A stretch of 64,000 bases of DNA from Eggerthella sp. YY7918. Lineage in GTDB: Bacteria > Actinomycetota > Coriobacteriia > Coriobacteriales > Eggerthellaceae. The DNA is taken from contig NC_015738.1 of assembly GCF_000270285.1 (NCBI RefSeq), positions 744,001-808,000 on the forward strand, given 5' to 3'. The notes beneath the pieces were generated by a model. It saw only the letters and a program-made list of their open reading frames with translations, did no database searches and was not told the origin of the DNA. Each line of letters starts with the position of its first letter. Position 1 is the stretch's first letter. Both the position numbers and the translations under genes were made by a program. This document shows, piece after piece, positions 26,356-35,707 of this stretch.

Positions 26356-27961
26356 CACTATAGGATCGGATTCCTACTCGAAAGAGGGAAGCAACCCGAG
26401 ATTGCTAAAATCGGATAATCACCGTGAGCGAGTTTTTTATCAGCGAAATGAAAAAGAAATAGCTTACCAATCGCAAAATGCGAGTTCTTTTTTGAAGGTA
26501 TTCGGGAACTCTCCCCTGTATGCCCTAGTCGCTTTGGCTAACATAGTCGGCACTCAGTATCCTCAATTTGGACTTGCGATAGGCTGTTTGTCGGTTTTTG
26601 GAGTATTGCTCACGCTAGTGTTAAAAGGTCCCCAGCCTGCCTTTCTCTTGCTTCTCGTACTAGTGAGTTGTTCTTTCGAGTCGGAAGCTTATGTAATGGG
26701 AGTGTCCTCGTCAAATCTTCTTTTTGGATTTATGAATCTGCCCTATATAGGATCATTCGGCGCTGTAGTCCTTCTCCTCCTTTGCTATTTTGCGCTAATT
26801 TGGAACAACAAACCTCCAAAGACGTCATTAGCTTCTCATTCTTTGTTAAGAGCAGTGAACGCATGCCTTAATGTAATGATGGTAAGCGGTGTTATTTTCT
26901 TTGCCATTTCTTATCTGACAAACGACAATGATGTATCGCATCTTGATTGGTATTTGAGAACCATAATAGGAGAGACGTCAAAAGGTATATTTTGCGTATT
27001 TGTTTTAAAATTCGTGACAATTCAGTTGCTTATTGATCGATCATTTCCAAGCAAGCTCGCTCACCTTTTGACAGATACTCTAATTGCATTGTCATGGGTT
27101 GGCGTAGTCACATCTGCGCTGGACTGGCACGGCTATTATTATGACGACCGAACTGCAGTAGCGCTCTTGCCCCTAGCTCATATTTTCGCTTCAAGTCTAC
27201 TGATTGTTGGACTTTTTGAAAAGGGCGCAAGGCGAGCAGTATGCCTTGTGTCAGGTGGAATTTCGCTTATAACGTTGTTGGTGGTTTTCCCTTCACCATT
27301 GAGTGGGACATGGTCCACGATGCAGGTAGTGATGATTTTGGTAGTGCTTTTAGTTTTACTTAGTCCTCGTAGATTGATCGTCGCTTTATTGTCTATTGGA
27401 ATGGTCATTGTGTTGGCCCCCTCGGCTCTCGAGGTAATTAAAGTCGATCAGCTCGTTGTATACAAATTCGGCCAAGTCATCGAACTTGTGAAAGGCGTTT
27501 CTGCTGGATCGGATTCTTTTGATACGGCCCATAGCGCCTATACTCGTGTTGACGAATTTGCGAATGTTGCACTTGAGTACGCTGAAAAGCCTTGGTTCAT
27601 CGTTTTCGGCAAAGGTTTTGGAGGGTCGATCGCGCATCACACACTTTCCGAATGGAGTAATCAAGGCGACTTTTCCACAGATCAAGTTGCATCGGGATCT
27701 TTTGTGCGACTGCATACGACGCCTAGTTTAATTTTTCTTAAACACGGCCTCATCGGTTTAATGTTGTTCGTTGCTCTGTTTTCTTTCGCGGTGTTGCATA
27801 TAAGAAAAACGCCATGGTTGTTCATTGGCATATTTTGGTTTTCGTTCTACTACAGCTCATTTGCAACACTCGCATTAGTGGGAGGAACTGCCCTAATTTT
27901 GGGCATCTACAATGTAGAGAACAATAGTGTAGATCGAGCTACGATTAATCATGCCTTATAG
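26330..27961 (+). CDS. Wzy-like polysaccharide polymerase
   Basis: A 543-residue protein with about 12 membrane helices after an ~50-residue polar N-terminus, and a large extracytoplasmic loop around residues 380-450 (YTRVDEFANVALEYAEKPWF, VFGKGFGGSIAHHTLSEW, RLHTTPSLIFLKHGLIG). The G-x-G-F-G then H..P..I..KHG pattern resembles O-antigen ligase/polymerase (Wzy/WaaL) proteins, whose loop carries catalytic residues. Its place between glycosyltransferases and a flippase supports Wzy, joining repeat units outside the membrane. It overlaps both neighbours (26 and 11 bases). Sequence divergence is normal for this family. The start could be later than 26330, as the first ~50 residues are unremarkable. 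Confidence 0.8.
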   Translation: MSRSLKAIDTIGSDSYSKEGSNPRLLKSDNHRERVFYQRNEKEIAYQSQNASSFLKVFGNSPLYALVALANIVGTQYPQFGLAIGCLSVFGVLLTLVLKGPQPAFLLLLVLVSCSFESEAYVMGVSSSNLLFGFMNLPYIGSFGAVVLLLLCYFALIWNNKPPKTSLASHSLLRAVNACLNVMMVSGVIFFAISYLTNDNDVSHLDWYLRTIIGETSKGIFCVFVLKFVTIQLLIDRSFPSKLAHLLTDTLIALSWVGVVTSALDWHGYYYDDRTAVALLPLAHIFASSLLIVGLFEKGARRAVCLVSGGISLITLLVVFPSPLSGTWSTMQVVMILVVLLVLLSPRRLIVALLSIGMVIVLAPSALEVIKVDQLVVYKFGQVIELVKGVSAGSDSFDTAHSAYTRVDEFANVALEYAEKPWFIVFGKGFGGSIAHHTLSEWSNQGDFSTDQVASGSFVRLHTTPSLIFLKHGLIGLMLFVALFSFAVLHIRKTPWLFIGIFWFSFYYSSFATLALVGGTALILGIYNVENNSVDRATINHAL

Positions 27962-29117
27962 AATCATGCTGACAGATTTTTTGCTTCCAGCAGGTCATAT
28001 ACGCTTTAATACAAGGTTGGCCAACGCGTTGTCTCAAGTAGCAGATGTCCAGTTTGCTGCAAGCGAGCGCTATGTGGAATTGTTAATGGACACAAGAATC
28101 GAGCTTATCCCGAAACTAGACGATGTGATAAAACCTCGGGTCATAGAGGATAAACGACGCGTTTTCCAAAACATGCGACGAACTGCTCGGTTAATTGATA
28201 GGCGAAAGTGTGATGCCGTTATTGTGGCAGCAAGCGATCCTGTCCTTTTTATTGTCGCTCCCTATATTTTTCATTGCGGGAACCTTCCGATTTTTATGAT
28301 TCACCATCGAAGTATTGACGTTCTTATGCGTTCACGGATTGCTCGCAACTTATTTAAGATCTATATGAGTCGTATTTTCCATATCGTAGGTGAAAAATTC
28401 ATTGCCGATGCCCTCATCAACATCATCGGTGTGCCCCGCGATCACGTTTTCGTATGTCCTCATGCAATGGGTGTCGAAAAGGAGGGGAGCTTGCGGGATC
28501 GCTCGACAATGACAACATCGTTGTCAGGGTCCGATCCTTCTTCAAATTTATATGATGCGATTAGCTTAAGCGGCAATAGTGATCCGGATTTGGTTCGAGA
28601 TTTTATTTCCTACGAAAAGAAGACGAACACGTTGCGCAAAGCGGGATTTAAAGTTTACATAAAGGGTTCCCCGGCATTTGACAATGGACATCTTGTGGTA
28701 TCGCCAAACCGGCTTTCCGACCAAGAATATGACCACATGTTCACCAGTGCGCAAGTGTCGATTTCTCTTATGGGCTCGTATTTCCGCTTCCGTGTAAGCG
28801 GTTCCCTCCTTGATGCCGTTGAACACAACTGTAGAATCGTTGCATCAAAGTATCCGATGGCCATAGAGTTCTCCAAAACCTATCCTCATCTTGTCTCTTG
28901 CTTTGATGATGTACCTCAAGCCTTTAATCAAATTATACGAGCAGTATCAAGCAATTGCATGTCAGATGACATGGATTGCGATATGGAGCCTCAGATCTTC
29001 AATCAAGAAAAGTGGCATCAGGAAGCTAAGGCGATACAAGCATCTCACAGTCAGCAGACCTTAGCTGACTCGCTTGACGATGCTCTTGGAAGGGTTTTGT
29101 GCAAAGGATGCAAATGA
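27951..29117 (+). CDS. Glycosyltransferase-like protein of the polysaccharide locus
   Basis: A 388-residue protein of AT-rich composition. It opens MPYRIMLTDFLLPAGHIRFNTRLANAL and includes FMIHHRSIDVLMRSRIARNLF, VCPHAMGVEKEGS and VSGSLLDAVEHNCRIVASKYP, the last resembling the donor-binding segment of GT4 glycosyltransferases. Motifs are weak and I do not recognise a precise family. It overlaps the polymerase by 11 bases and the flippase by about 38. Location makes a glycosyltransferase the best guess. Confidence 0.65.
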   Translation: MPYRIMLTDFLLPAGHIRFNTRLANALSQVADVQFAASERYVELLMDTRIELIPKLDDVIKPRVIEDKRRVFQNMRRTARLIDRRKCDAVIVAASDPVLFIVAPYIFHCGNLPIFMIHHRSIDVLMRSRIARNLFKIYMSRIFHIVGEKFIADALINIIGVPRDHVFVCPHAMGVEKEGSLRDRSTMTTSLSGSDPSSNLYDAISLSGNSDPDLVRDFISYEKKTNTLRKAGFKVYIKGSPAFDNGHLVVSPNRLSDQEYDHMFTSAQVSISLMGSYFRFRVSGSLLDAVEHNCRIVASKYPMAIEFSKTYPHLVSCFDDVPQAFNQIIRAVSSNCMSDDMDCDMEPQIFNQEKWHQEAKAIQASHSQQTLADSLDDALGRVLCKGCK

Positions 29118-30582
29118 AACGCATCTGGTTCGATCTGAAAGAGACTTTTTGTCAATACTGACAAGCAAGCAAGATGTGATTTGGGGTTATGCAGGAACCT
29201 CTCTTTCTATGGGGGCAAATCTGTTGCTCCTTCCATTTCTTTTGTACTGTATTTCTTCCGATTATCTCGGACTCTGGTATGTGTTCGTAAGTATAGGTGC
29301 GCTGTCGGCCCTATTTGATTTCGGGTTCAATCCGGCAATTGCACGCAATGTTGCCTTTATATGGTCCGGTGCGAAAGAGCTTGAAAAAGAGGGTGTTCGG
29401 CTTTCGATCAAAGATTGCAATTGCTCGGTTGATTACGAACTGATGCAAAAGCTTTATAAAGCATGCAGGATTCTCTACATGGGTATCGCGATTACTGCAT
29501 TACTTTTGATCGGTGCTTTTGGAACGCTATACGTAAGTCATTTATCTTTAGGATTGGATCAAAGTATAGTGTTCTGCTCATGGGGAGTGTATTTAGCAGC
29601 TTTGTTTTTGAGCCTCTACTATGGGTATTATGCAACGTTGCTTCGCGGCGTAGGAGCTGTTGCTCGCTACAATCAGATATTGGTGCTTTCAAGATGTCTG
29701 CAACTCATCTTCACTATAGTTTTATTGTTTGCTGGGTTTGGGATCATAGCACCTGCTGTTGGATACCTTGTTTACGGCTTATTCGTTCGTCTTGCTTCTA
29801 AGATTGCCTTTAACAATTACAAAAACATCGGTGACAGGTTGCGCAAAGTCGAAAACCCGGCGAGTTTCCGGGATGCGATAAATCTTTTGAGGGTTATGTG
29901 GCACAATGCATGGCGAGATGGTTTAGTGGCTCTCTCAAACTACCTAGCTAGTCAGGCCACGGTAATAGTAGCTTCATTCTGGCTAACTCTCTCCGAAACA
30001 GGCACATACTCCGTGACTATTCAGCTGCTAACTGCACTGGCAACTATCGCATCTGTACCGTATTCTACTGCCCAGCCATCGTTATCTTCAGCCTATGTTG
30101 AAGGGCGTTCGCGCTACGTGCGCGAAACAGTATCAATGTGCATGATAGTATACGCGTTTACGTATATCATCGGTTTGGCGCTTTTGGAGCTGATTGGCGC
30201 TCCGATGCTTGCTTTAATAAAACCCGAAGCTTCGCTCAATGGGGCGGTTCTGCTTGTATTCGGTTCATACTATTTCTTTTACAAACGTCAACAGCTCTAT
30301 GCTTCGTGCATAGCGAATACAAACCATCTACCATATGTCGGTTCATATGTTATTTCTAGTGTTGCAGTAGTTGTTTTCAGCGCCTATTTTACAGGCGCAT
30401 GCCACCTGGGCGTCTGGGGGCTTGTTCTTGGGCAGGCCATACCTCAACTTACATACAATTGTTGGCATTGGCCTATCTGCGTGCATAGAGATATGGGATT
30501 ATCGAGCATCCGCGTTGCGCAGCTTGGAATCACGACCCTTCGGCAAAAGCTTATCCGATCCAAGAAAGATACCTCTACATGA
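29080..30582 (+). CDS. Wzx-type lipid-linked oligosaccharide flippase
   Basis: A 500-residue integral membrane protein with 12-14 helices, of the MOP/polysaccharide transport superfamily: WGYAGTSLSMGANLLLLPFLL, LYYGYYATLLRGVGAVARYN, NAWRDGLVALSNYLASQATV and VPYSTAQPSLSSAYVEGRSRYV match the Wzx pattern of helix breaks and polar residues. It should turn undecaprenyl-linked repeat units outward for the polymerase. The start is uncertain: TTG 29074, ATG 29080 and later codons all overlap the previous gene. A well-spaced AAAGGA site points to an ATG at 29114 that opens only a 15-codon out-of-frame peptide. The end overlaps the kinase start by four bases. Confidence 0.85.
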   Translation: MLLEGFCAKDANETHLVRSERDFLSILTSKQDVIWGYAGTSLSMGANLLLLPFLLYCISSDYLGLWYVFVSIGALSALFDFGFNPAIARNVAFIWSGAKELEKEGVRLSIKDCNCSVDYELMQKLYKACRILYMGIAITALLLIGAFGTLYVSHLSLGLDQSIVFCSWGVYLAALFLSLYYGYYATLLRGVGAVARYNQILVLSRCLQLIFTIVLLFAGFGIIAPAVGYLVYGLFVRLASKIAFNNYKNIGDRLRKVENPASFRDAINLLRVMWHNAWRDGLVALSNYLASQATVIVASFWLTLSETGTYSVTIQLLTALATIASVPYSTAQPSLSSAYVEGRSRYVRETVSMCMIVYAFTYIIGLALLELIGAPMLALIKPEASLNGAVLLVFGSYYFFYKRQQLYASCIANTNHLPYVGSYVISSVAVVVFSAYFTGACHLGVWGLVLGQAIPQLTYNCWHWPICVHRDMGLSSIRVAQLGITTLRQKLIRSKKDTST

Positions 30583-31574
30583 TTATCACCAAAACGCCGT
30601 TTCGCATGTCCTTCTTTGGTGGAGGGACGGATATGCCGGAGTTTTTCTCGGAAAACGGAGGAGCCGTTCTTTCGACGACGTTCGACAAGTACTGCTATGT
30701 GACCGTGAGGCACATACCGCAGTTTTTCGAATACTCGACGGAGGTGGTTTACTCGAAGATAGAGAGGGTTTCCAACGCTGACGAGCTCGAACATCCCTTG
30801 GTTCGTAATGCGATGCGATTCTGCGATATGCATGAGCTTCGCGTTGGCTACGATGCAGATCTACCAGCTCGCAGCGGCTTGGGCACTTCCAGCTCGTTTG
30901 CGGTCGGGCTGCTGAACGCCTTCCATTCACTTAAAGGCTCGTTCGCCTCGAAGAAGAAGCTTGCGGAAGAGGCGATTTTCCTTGAACGTGAGATGTGCGC
31001 GGAATCAGGCGGATGGCAGGACCAGATCGCCGCAGCGTACGGGGGTTTGAACAGGATATCGTTTCAAGGAGAATCGTTCGAGGTGAATCCCGTGATCGTT
31101 CGTCTTGAACGAAAGAAGATGCTCGAAGAGCGACTCCTGCTTTTCTTCACGGGGTTCACGCGCTTCTCAAGCGATGTCCAGCGAGAGCAGCGCTATTCCG
31201 AAAAGACCGCTCGGCTTCGCGCGATGCTCCAGCTCGTCGATGAAGCGGAACGGGTACTGACCGATAAAAGCGCATCGCTCGAAACCTTCGGCGAGCTTCT
31301 CGATGAGTCATGGAATCTCAAACGCGGTCTGGGAGCGAACATATCGACCGATCCTATCGACGATCTTTACCGGGCAGCGCTGCGGGCAGGCGCTACGGGG
31401 GGCAAGCTTCTCGGCGCCGGCGGAGGAGGCTTCTTGCTTTTCTATTGTGAGCCTGAGGTCCAGGCGAACGTGCGCGATGTCCTCGATTGCCTCATGGAAG
31501 TCCCTTTCGAGTTCGAAGACGAGGGTACGCGCGTCATCCACTATTCACCGGAGGAATATGAAACGACCTTATGA
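30579..31574 (+). CDS. hddA: D-glycero-alpha-D-manno-heptose-7-phosphate kinase (GHMP family)
   Basis: A 331-residue GHMP kinase: IITKTPFRMSFFGGGTDMPEFF (sugar-site opening typical of HddA), the ATP loop DLPARSGLGTSSSFAVGLLNAF near residues 94-115, and the C-terminal glycine motif GATGGKLLGAGGGGFLLF. HddA phosphorylates C1 of heptose-7-phosphate in GDP-heptose synthesis. The next gene encodes the three other enzymes of that route, which makes this assignment stronger than family alone (fucokinase or GlcNAc kinase otherwise). Its end overlaps the fusion gene by 17 bases. From here composition returns to moderate GC. Confidence 0.92.
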   Translation: MIITKTPFRMSFFGGGTDMPEFFSENGGAVLSTTFDKYCYVTVRHIPQFFEYSTEVVYSKIERVSNADELEHPLVRNAMRFCDMHELRVGYDADLPARSGLGTSSSFAVGLLNAFHSLKGSFASKKKLAEEAIFLEREMCAESGGWQDQIAAAYGGLNRISFQGESFEVNPVIVRLERKKMLEERLLLFFTGFTRFSSDVQREQRYSEKTARLRAMLQLVDEAERVLTDKSASLETFGELLDESWNLKRGLGANISTDPIDDLYRAALRAGATGGKLLGAGGGGFLLFYCEPEVQANVRDVLDCLMEVPFEFEDEGTRVIHYSPEEYETTL

Positions 31575-33381
31575 GATATTAGCGGAAGCGATTGATCGCT
31601 ATCCCAATCTGAAACCGTGTGCTCAAGCTATGGAAGAAGCGTTCGGGGTGTTGGCGAGGTCTTACCGAAGCGGAAGGAAAGTGCTGGTTTGTGGCAACGG
31701 CGGATCTGCATCCGATGCGGAGCATATCGTCGGCGAGCTGATGAAGAGCTTCAAAGAGGAGCGCAGTCTTCCCTCGAGCTTTTTTGACCAGTTTAGCGTC
31801 GTCAACCCGGGCGTCGATCCGCCGGGATGGCTGGAGGGCGCGTTGCCGACGATAAGTCTGGTTTCGCAAACATCGCTCATGACCGCTTTTTCTAACGACG
31901 AATCCGCCGCGGGAGTGTTCGCACAGCAGGTGTACGGATACGGTCGACCCGGAGATACGCTGATCGCCATCTCCACGTCGGGTACTTCTCCGAATTGCGT
32001 GCATGCCGCGCGCGTTGCGCGGACATTGGGGATGAAGGTCGTAGTGCTCACTGGAAGCGCCCCATCTCCGCTTTCCGAGATTTCCGACGTTGCCATCATG
32101 GTCCCCGAAACGGAAACCTACCGCATCCAAGAACTCCATTTGCCCGTCTACCATGCGCTTTGTGCTGCATTGGAGGCGGAATTTTTCTGCGAATCGCTCC
32201 GAGCTTGCTTTCCTGTCAGAGAAGCTGTCGTCCTTGTTGGAGGAAGGGGAACTCGTCTCCGAAGCGTCGTTTCCGACGTTCCGAAGCCGATGGCGCCCGT
32301 GAACGGAAAGCCCTTTCTACATTATGTGCTTGAAAAGCTGTGCATGATGGGTTTGGAACGCATCGTGCTGGCAATAGGATATAAAGGGAACTGCATAAAA
32401 GAATACTTCGGCAGCAGCTTCCAAGGAATGGAGATCGTCTACAGCCAGGAAGCTGAGCCCCTTGGAACGGGAGGCGCTATCAAAAAGGCTCTCCAAAACG
32501 TTCACAACGAATGGGCATATGTGCTCAACGGCGATACGTACCAAGATATCGATGCTGAAAAATTCGCCTCCTATGCTTCATACGCGCAAGTAAAAGCCGT
32601 TTTGGGTACGCGAGTTGTTCAAGATTGCTCTCGCTACGGCACGATAGATGTCTCCAAAGACGGCAGAATAGAGGCGTTTCGCGAGAAAATGCCCGTCAAA
32701 AATGGGCGAATTAGCAGCGGTGTGTACCTCATGAGAAAAGACGCTCTATTTGGAATGCCCTCGGTGTTTTCTTTGGAGTCCAACTGGCTCGAGCCGTTGG
32801 CCCCGAGCGGTGTGCTCGGCGCCGTTGACCTGGTGGGTTCTTTTATCGATATTGGTATACCCAAAGACTACGAGCAGGCTCAAAGCGTTCTTCCGGCATG
32901 CTCAAAAAGACCAAAATTGGCATTCTTCGATCGCGACGGAACCATCAACGTCGACACAGGACATCTCTTCCAGCCGGAAGAGCTCGAGCTCATCCCCGAA
33001 ACAGTGGATCTGATGCGCTCCTACAACCGACGAGGCGATTGGCGGGTCGTGGTCGTCACCAATCAGGCGGGCATCGCCAAAGGACTGTACGATGAACCAC
33101 AGATGCATCGGCTGCATGCCGCCCTCGATAAATTGTTGGCGGCAAAGGGCGCCTCTGTGGATGCGTATTATTTCTGCCCTCATCATCCAGATTATACGGG
33201 GCCGTGCGAGTGCCGCAAGCCGGCGGCTGGTCTTTTGCAGAAAGCCTTGCACGAATTCGGGGCTATTCCTTCTGAATGCATGATGTATGGCGATAAGGAT
33301 ACGGATCGGCTTGCAGCTGAAGCCGCAGGTGTGCCGTTCGTTTGGATTCAAGATGTGCTAGAGAAAGAGGCATTGCAATGA
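31558..33381 (+). CDS. Trifunctional GmhA-HddC-GmhB fusion for GDP-heptose synthesis
   Basis: One 607-residue reading frame carries three enzymes normally encoded separately. Residues ~1-215: sedoheptulose-7-phosphate isomerase (GmhA, SIS fold) with CGNGGSASDAEH at 45-56 and AISTSGTSPN at 137-146. Residues ~220-440: nucleotidyltransferase (HddC type) with GGRGTRLR at 228-235, VPKPMAPVNGKPFLHYVL and VLNGDTYQDID. Residues ~452-605: HAD bisphosphatase (GmhB) with FFDRDGTIN (D458, D460), VVVTNQAGIAKG, the zinc-loop Cys/His segment CPHHPDYTGPCECRKP and MYGDKDTD. With HddA these steps convert sedoheptulose-7-phosphate to GDP-D-glycero-alpha-D-manno-heptose. The ATG at 31558 follows GGAGG by 3-5 bases. 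No internal stop or ribosome site separates the domains. Confidence 0.93.
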   Translation: MKRPYEILAEAIDRYPNLKPCAQAMEEAFGVLARSYRSGRKVLVCGNGGSASDAEHIVGELMKSFKEERSLPSSFFDQFSVVNPGVDPPGWLEGALPTISLVSQTSLMTAFSNDESAAGVFAQQVYGYGRPGDTLIAISTSGTSPNCVHAARVARTLGMKVVVLTGSAPSPLSEISDVAIMVPETETYRIQELHLPVYHALCAALEAEFFCESLRACFPVREAVVLVGGRGTRLRSVVSDVPKPMAPVNGKPFLHYVLEKLCMMGLERIVLAIGYKGNCIKEYFGSSFQGMEIVYSQEAEPLGTGGAIKKALQNVHNEWAYVLNGDTYQDIDAEKFASYASYAQVKAVLGTRVVQDCSRYGTIDVSKDGRIEAFREKMPVKNGRISSGVYLMRKDALFGMPSVFSLESNWLEPLAPSGVLGAVDLVGSFIDIGIPKDYEQAQSVLPACSKRPKLAFFDRDGTINVDTGHLFQPEELELIPETVDLMRSYNRRGDWRVVVVTNQAGIAKGLYDEPQMHRLHAALDKLLAAKGASVDAYYFCPHHPDYTGPCECRKPAAGLLQKALHEFGAIPSECMMYGDKDTDRLAAEAAGVPFVWIQDVLEKEALQ

Positions 33382-34412
33382 AAAAAGCGCTTATTACGGG
33401 AGTCACCGGCATGGTCGGAAGCCATCTGGCTGACTATCTGCTTGAAAACACCGACTGGGATATTTACGGTGTCTGCCGTTGGCGCAGCCCTCTCGACAAC
33501 GTCGAGCAGCTCCTGTCTCGTGCCAACGCGCACGATCGGGTGTTTTTCGAGTATGCCGACCTAAATGACTCAGTGTCGCTGATGAGGGTGGTAGACGAGG
33601 TGATGCCCGACTACGTATTCCATCTGGCGGCCCAAAGCTACCCGCTTACGAGCTTCACGGCCCCTCTCGACACACTTGAGACGAACGTCAACGGTACGGC
33701 TCGGCTGTTGGAAGCGCTGCGCGCTGCCATCTCCCGCACAAAAGGATATGAGCCCGTGATCCATGTGTGCGCATCTTCGGAAGTGTTCGGCAAAATACCT
33801 GCCGATGCGAAACCTGAAGAGGGAATACATGAGGATTGCCCCTTCCACCCGGCGTCTCCCTATGCGATATCCAAGGTGGGTACGGATCTGCTTGGCCGCT
33901 ATTACGCCGAAGCCTACGGCATGACGGTGATGACCACGCGCATGTTCACTCATACCGGTCCGCGCCGCGGTGATGTGTTTCATGAATCGACTTTTGCCAA
34001 GCAGATCGCTATGGCAGAAGCAGGGCTTATCGAACCTAAGGTCATGGTAGGGAACTTGGACTCGCTGCGCACCTATGCTGACGTTCGCGATGCCGTGCGC
34101 GCTTATTACATGCTGGTCACGAAGGATCCCGTGCCGGGCGAGTACTACAACATCGGTGGTTCGTATACGTGCAAAGTAGGTGACACCTTGCGCACGCTCA
34201 TTTCTTTCTCGCCGCTCGCCGACGAACTCAAGGTCGAGATCGACCCTGCACGGTTGCGCCCCATTGACGCCGATCTCCAAGTGCCCGATTGCCGGAAGTT
34301 TAAAGCCCATGCTGGATGGGAGCCGGAGATTCCTTTCGAGAAAACCATGCACGACTTGCTTGATTACTGGCGAGATCGCGTCGCAGCAGGGCAGCAATTT
34401 CTCACCAGGTAA
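33378..34412 (+). CDS. GDP-sugar 4,6-dehydratase, probably acting on GDP-heptose
   Basis: A 344-residue extended short-chain dehydrogenase. ITGVTGMVGSHLADYLL binds NAD(P), CASSEVFG and YAISKVGTD hold the catalytic Ser/Thr, Tyr and Lys, and TRMFTHTGPRRGDVF matches GDP-mannose 4,6-dehydratases (GMD). Since it overlaps the GDP-heptose fusion gene by four bases and no GDP-mannose supply gene is present, the likely substrate is GDP-heptose, as for WcbK/DmhA-type enzymes. The product would be GDP-4-keto-6-deoxyheptose. Start at 33378; an in-frame ATG 36 bases earlier lies inside the previous gene. Confidence 0.88.
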   Translation: MKKALITGVTGMVGSHLADYLLENTDWDIYGVCRWRSPLDNVEQLLSRANAHDRVFFEYADLNDSVSLMRVVDEVMPDYVFHLAAQSYPLTSFTAPLDTLETNVNGTARLLEALRAAISRTKGYEPVIHVCASSEVFGKIPADAKPEEGIHEDCPFHPASPYAISKVGTDLLGRYYAEAYGMTVMTTRMFTHTGPRRGDVFHESTFAKQIAMAEAGLIEPKVMVGNLDSLRTYADVRDAVRAYYMLVTKDPVPGEYYNIGGSYTCKVGDTLRTLISFSPLADELKVEIDPARLRPIDADLQVPDCRKFKAHAGWEPEIPFEKTMHDLLDYWRDRVAAGQQFLTR

Positions 34413-34461
34413 AACCATTAATGAATATGTATCGCACGGCAGAGTAGAAGGAAGGTAACAG

Positions 34462-35640
34462 ATGCTGGACATCCCATTGATGCAGGACAATATAGTCGAA
34501 GAAGACAAGCGCGCTTTGATCGACTTTTTAGAGCAAACCGATCGATTTACTCAAGGTCCGCAGGTGCGGGCATTCGAAAGAGAGTGGTCCGAGTGGCTCG
34601 GTTGCAGGCACAGCGTGTTTGTGAACTCAGGCGCTTCTGCAAACCTGATCACGATGATGGCGCTAGCCGAGACATTGGGAAAAGGCGAAATCATCGTGCC
34701 TGCTATCACGTGGTCGAGCGATATATCCAGCGTTCTGCTGGCGGGACATACCCCCGTTTTCGTCGACATCGATTTCAAGAATCTCGCCATGGATGAAAAC
34801 GAGGTTCTCAATGCAATCAGCGAGCGGACGAAAGCGGTGTTTTTGACGCATGTCTTAGGCTTCAACGGCTTAACGGAAAACCTTGAGCTTGAGCTCAGAA
34901 AACGCGGCGTCGTGCTTATAGAGGATGCGTGCGAGTCCCATGGAACGCGTTTCGCGCGGGATGGCCGCGATGCAAAGGTCGGCTCGGTTGGCTTCGCGTC
35001 CAATTTCTCCTTTTACTATGCCCATCATATGAGCACAGTTGAAGGCGGCATGGTGTGCACAGATGATGGCGAGTTTTACCAGCTCGTTTGCATGTTGAGA
35101 AGCCATGGGATGCTTCGAGAGAACCCTGATCCGGCGGTGCGGGAGCTTGAAAGTGCACGTTGGCCTGACTTGAATCCGGAATTCACATTCATGATGCCGG
35201 GATTCAATGTTCGAAGCAGTGAGATGAACGCCGTCATCGGGAGAAAACAGCTGCCGAGGCTGGACAATGCGATCCGACAAAGGCGCGAGAATTGCGAGCT
35301 GTTCGTCGAAAACCTGCGAAGCGATCGCTACTTCACGGACTTCGACTTGAGAGGCCAGAGTAACTATGCGCTGGTGACTCTGTTGCGCGAGGCAGATTCC
35401 GAGCTGTTCGCTCGCGTGTGTGAAAAGCTGCGTAGCGAGAACGTTGAGTTCAGACGAGGCACAGCGGGCGGTGGGAACATGACCAGGCAGCCGTTTGTTC
35501 GCAGAGCTCTACCCGATGTCTGTCCAGAGAGCTTTCCTCATGCAGATCACGTGCACTCCTTCGGACTGTATACGGGGAACTATCCAGGTTTGGAAAAGGG
35601 GAAGATCGAACGACTCTGCACTCTGCTGAACACATTGTAG
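34462..35640 (+). CDS. PLP-dependent sugar 3-dehydratase-like enzyme (ColD/RfbH-like, His in place of Lys)
   Basis: A 392-residue DegT/DnrJ/EryC1-fold protein. PLP-site features are present: NSGASANLITMMAL, EDACESHG (D155) and SFYYAHHMSTVEGG. In ordinary aminotransferases of this fold the position occupied here by H188 is the Schiff-base Lys (SFxxxKxxxxGEGG). A His there is the mark of the C3-dehydratases ColD (colitose) and RfbH (3,6-dideoxyhexoses), which remove the C3 hydroxyl of a 4-keto-6-deoxy sugar. Predicted reaction: GDP-4-keto-6-deoxyheptose to GDP-4-keto-3,6-dideoxyheptose. It lies after the dehydratase and before the reductase, in reaction order. AGGAAGG precedes the ATG. The His is read directly; substrate is inferred. 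Confidence 0.85.
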   Translation: MLDIPLMQDNIVEEDKRALIDFLEQTDRFTQGPQVRAFEREWSEWLGCRHSVFVNSGASANLITMMALAETLGKGEIIVPAITWSSDISSVLLAGHTPVFVDIDFKNLAMDENEVLNAISERTKAVFLTHVLGFNGLTENLELELRKRGVVLIEDACESHGTRFARDGRDAKVGSVGFASNFSFYYAHHMSTVEGGMVCTDDGEFYQLVCMLRSHGMLRENPDPAVRELESARWPDLNPEFTFMMPGFNVRSSEMNAVIGRKQLPRLDNAIRQRRENCELFVENLRSDRYFTDFDLRGQSNYALVTLLREADSELFARVCEKLRSENVEFRRGTAGGGNMTRQPFVRRALPDVCPESFPHADHVHSFGLYTGNYPGLEKGKIERLCTLLNTL

Positions 35641-35707
35641 AGCGTCGAGAGTCATGCCTTTTTCGATGTAGGCTGCCATATTTAGACGTATGAAGCGAAG
35701 GTCGGTA

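Noticed and set aside
31303-31557. Upstream extension of the GmhA-HddC-GmhB gene
   Set aside because: It lies inside hddA; the GGAGG site before 31558 and the GmhA-like N-terminus there decide the start.
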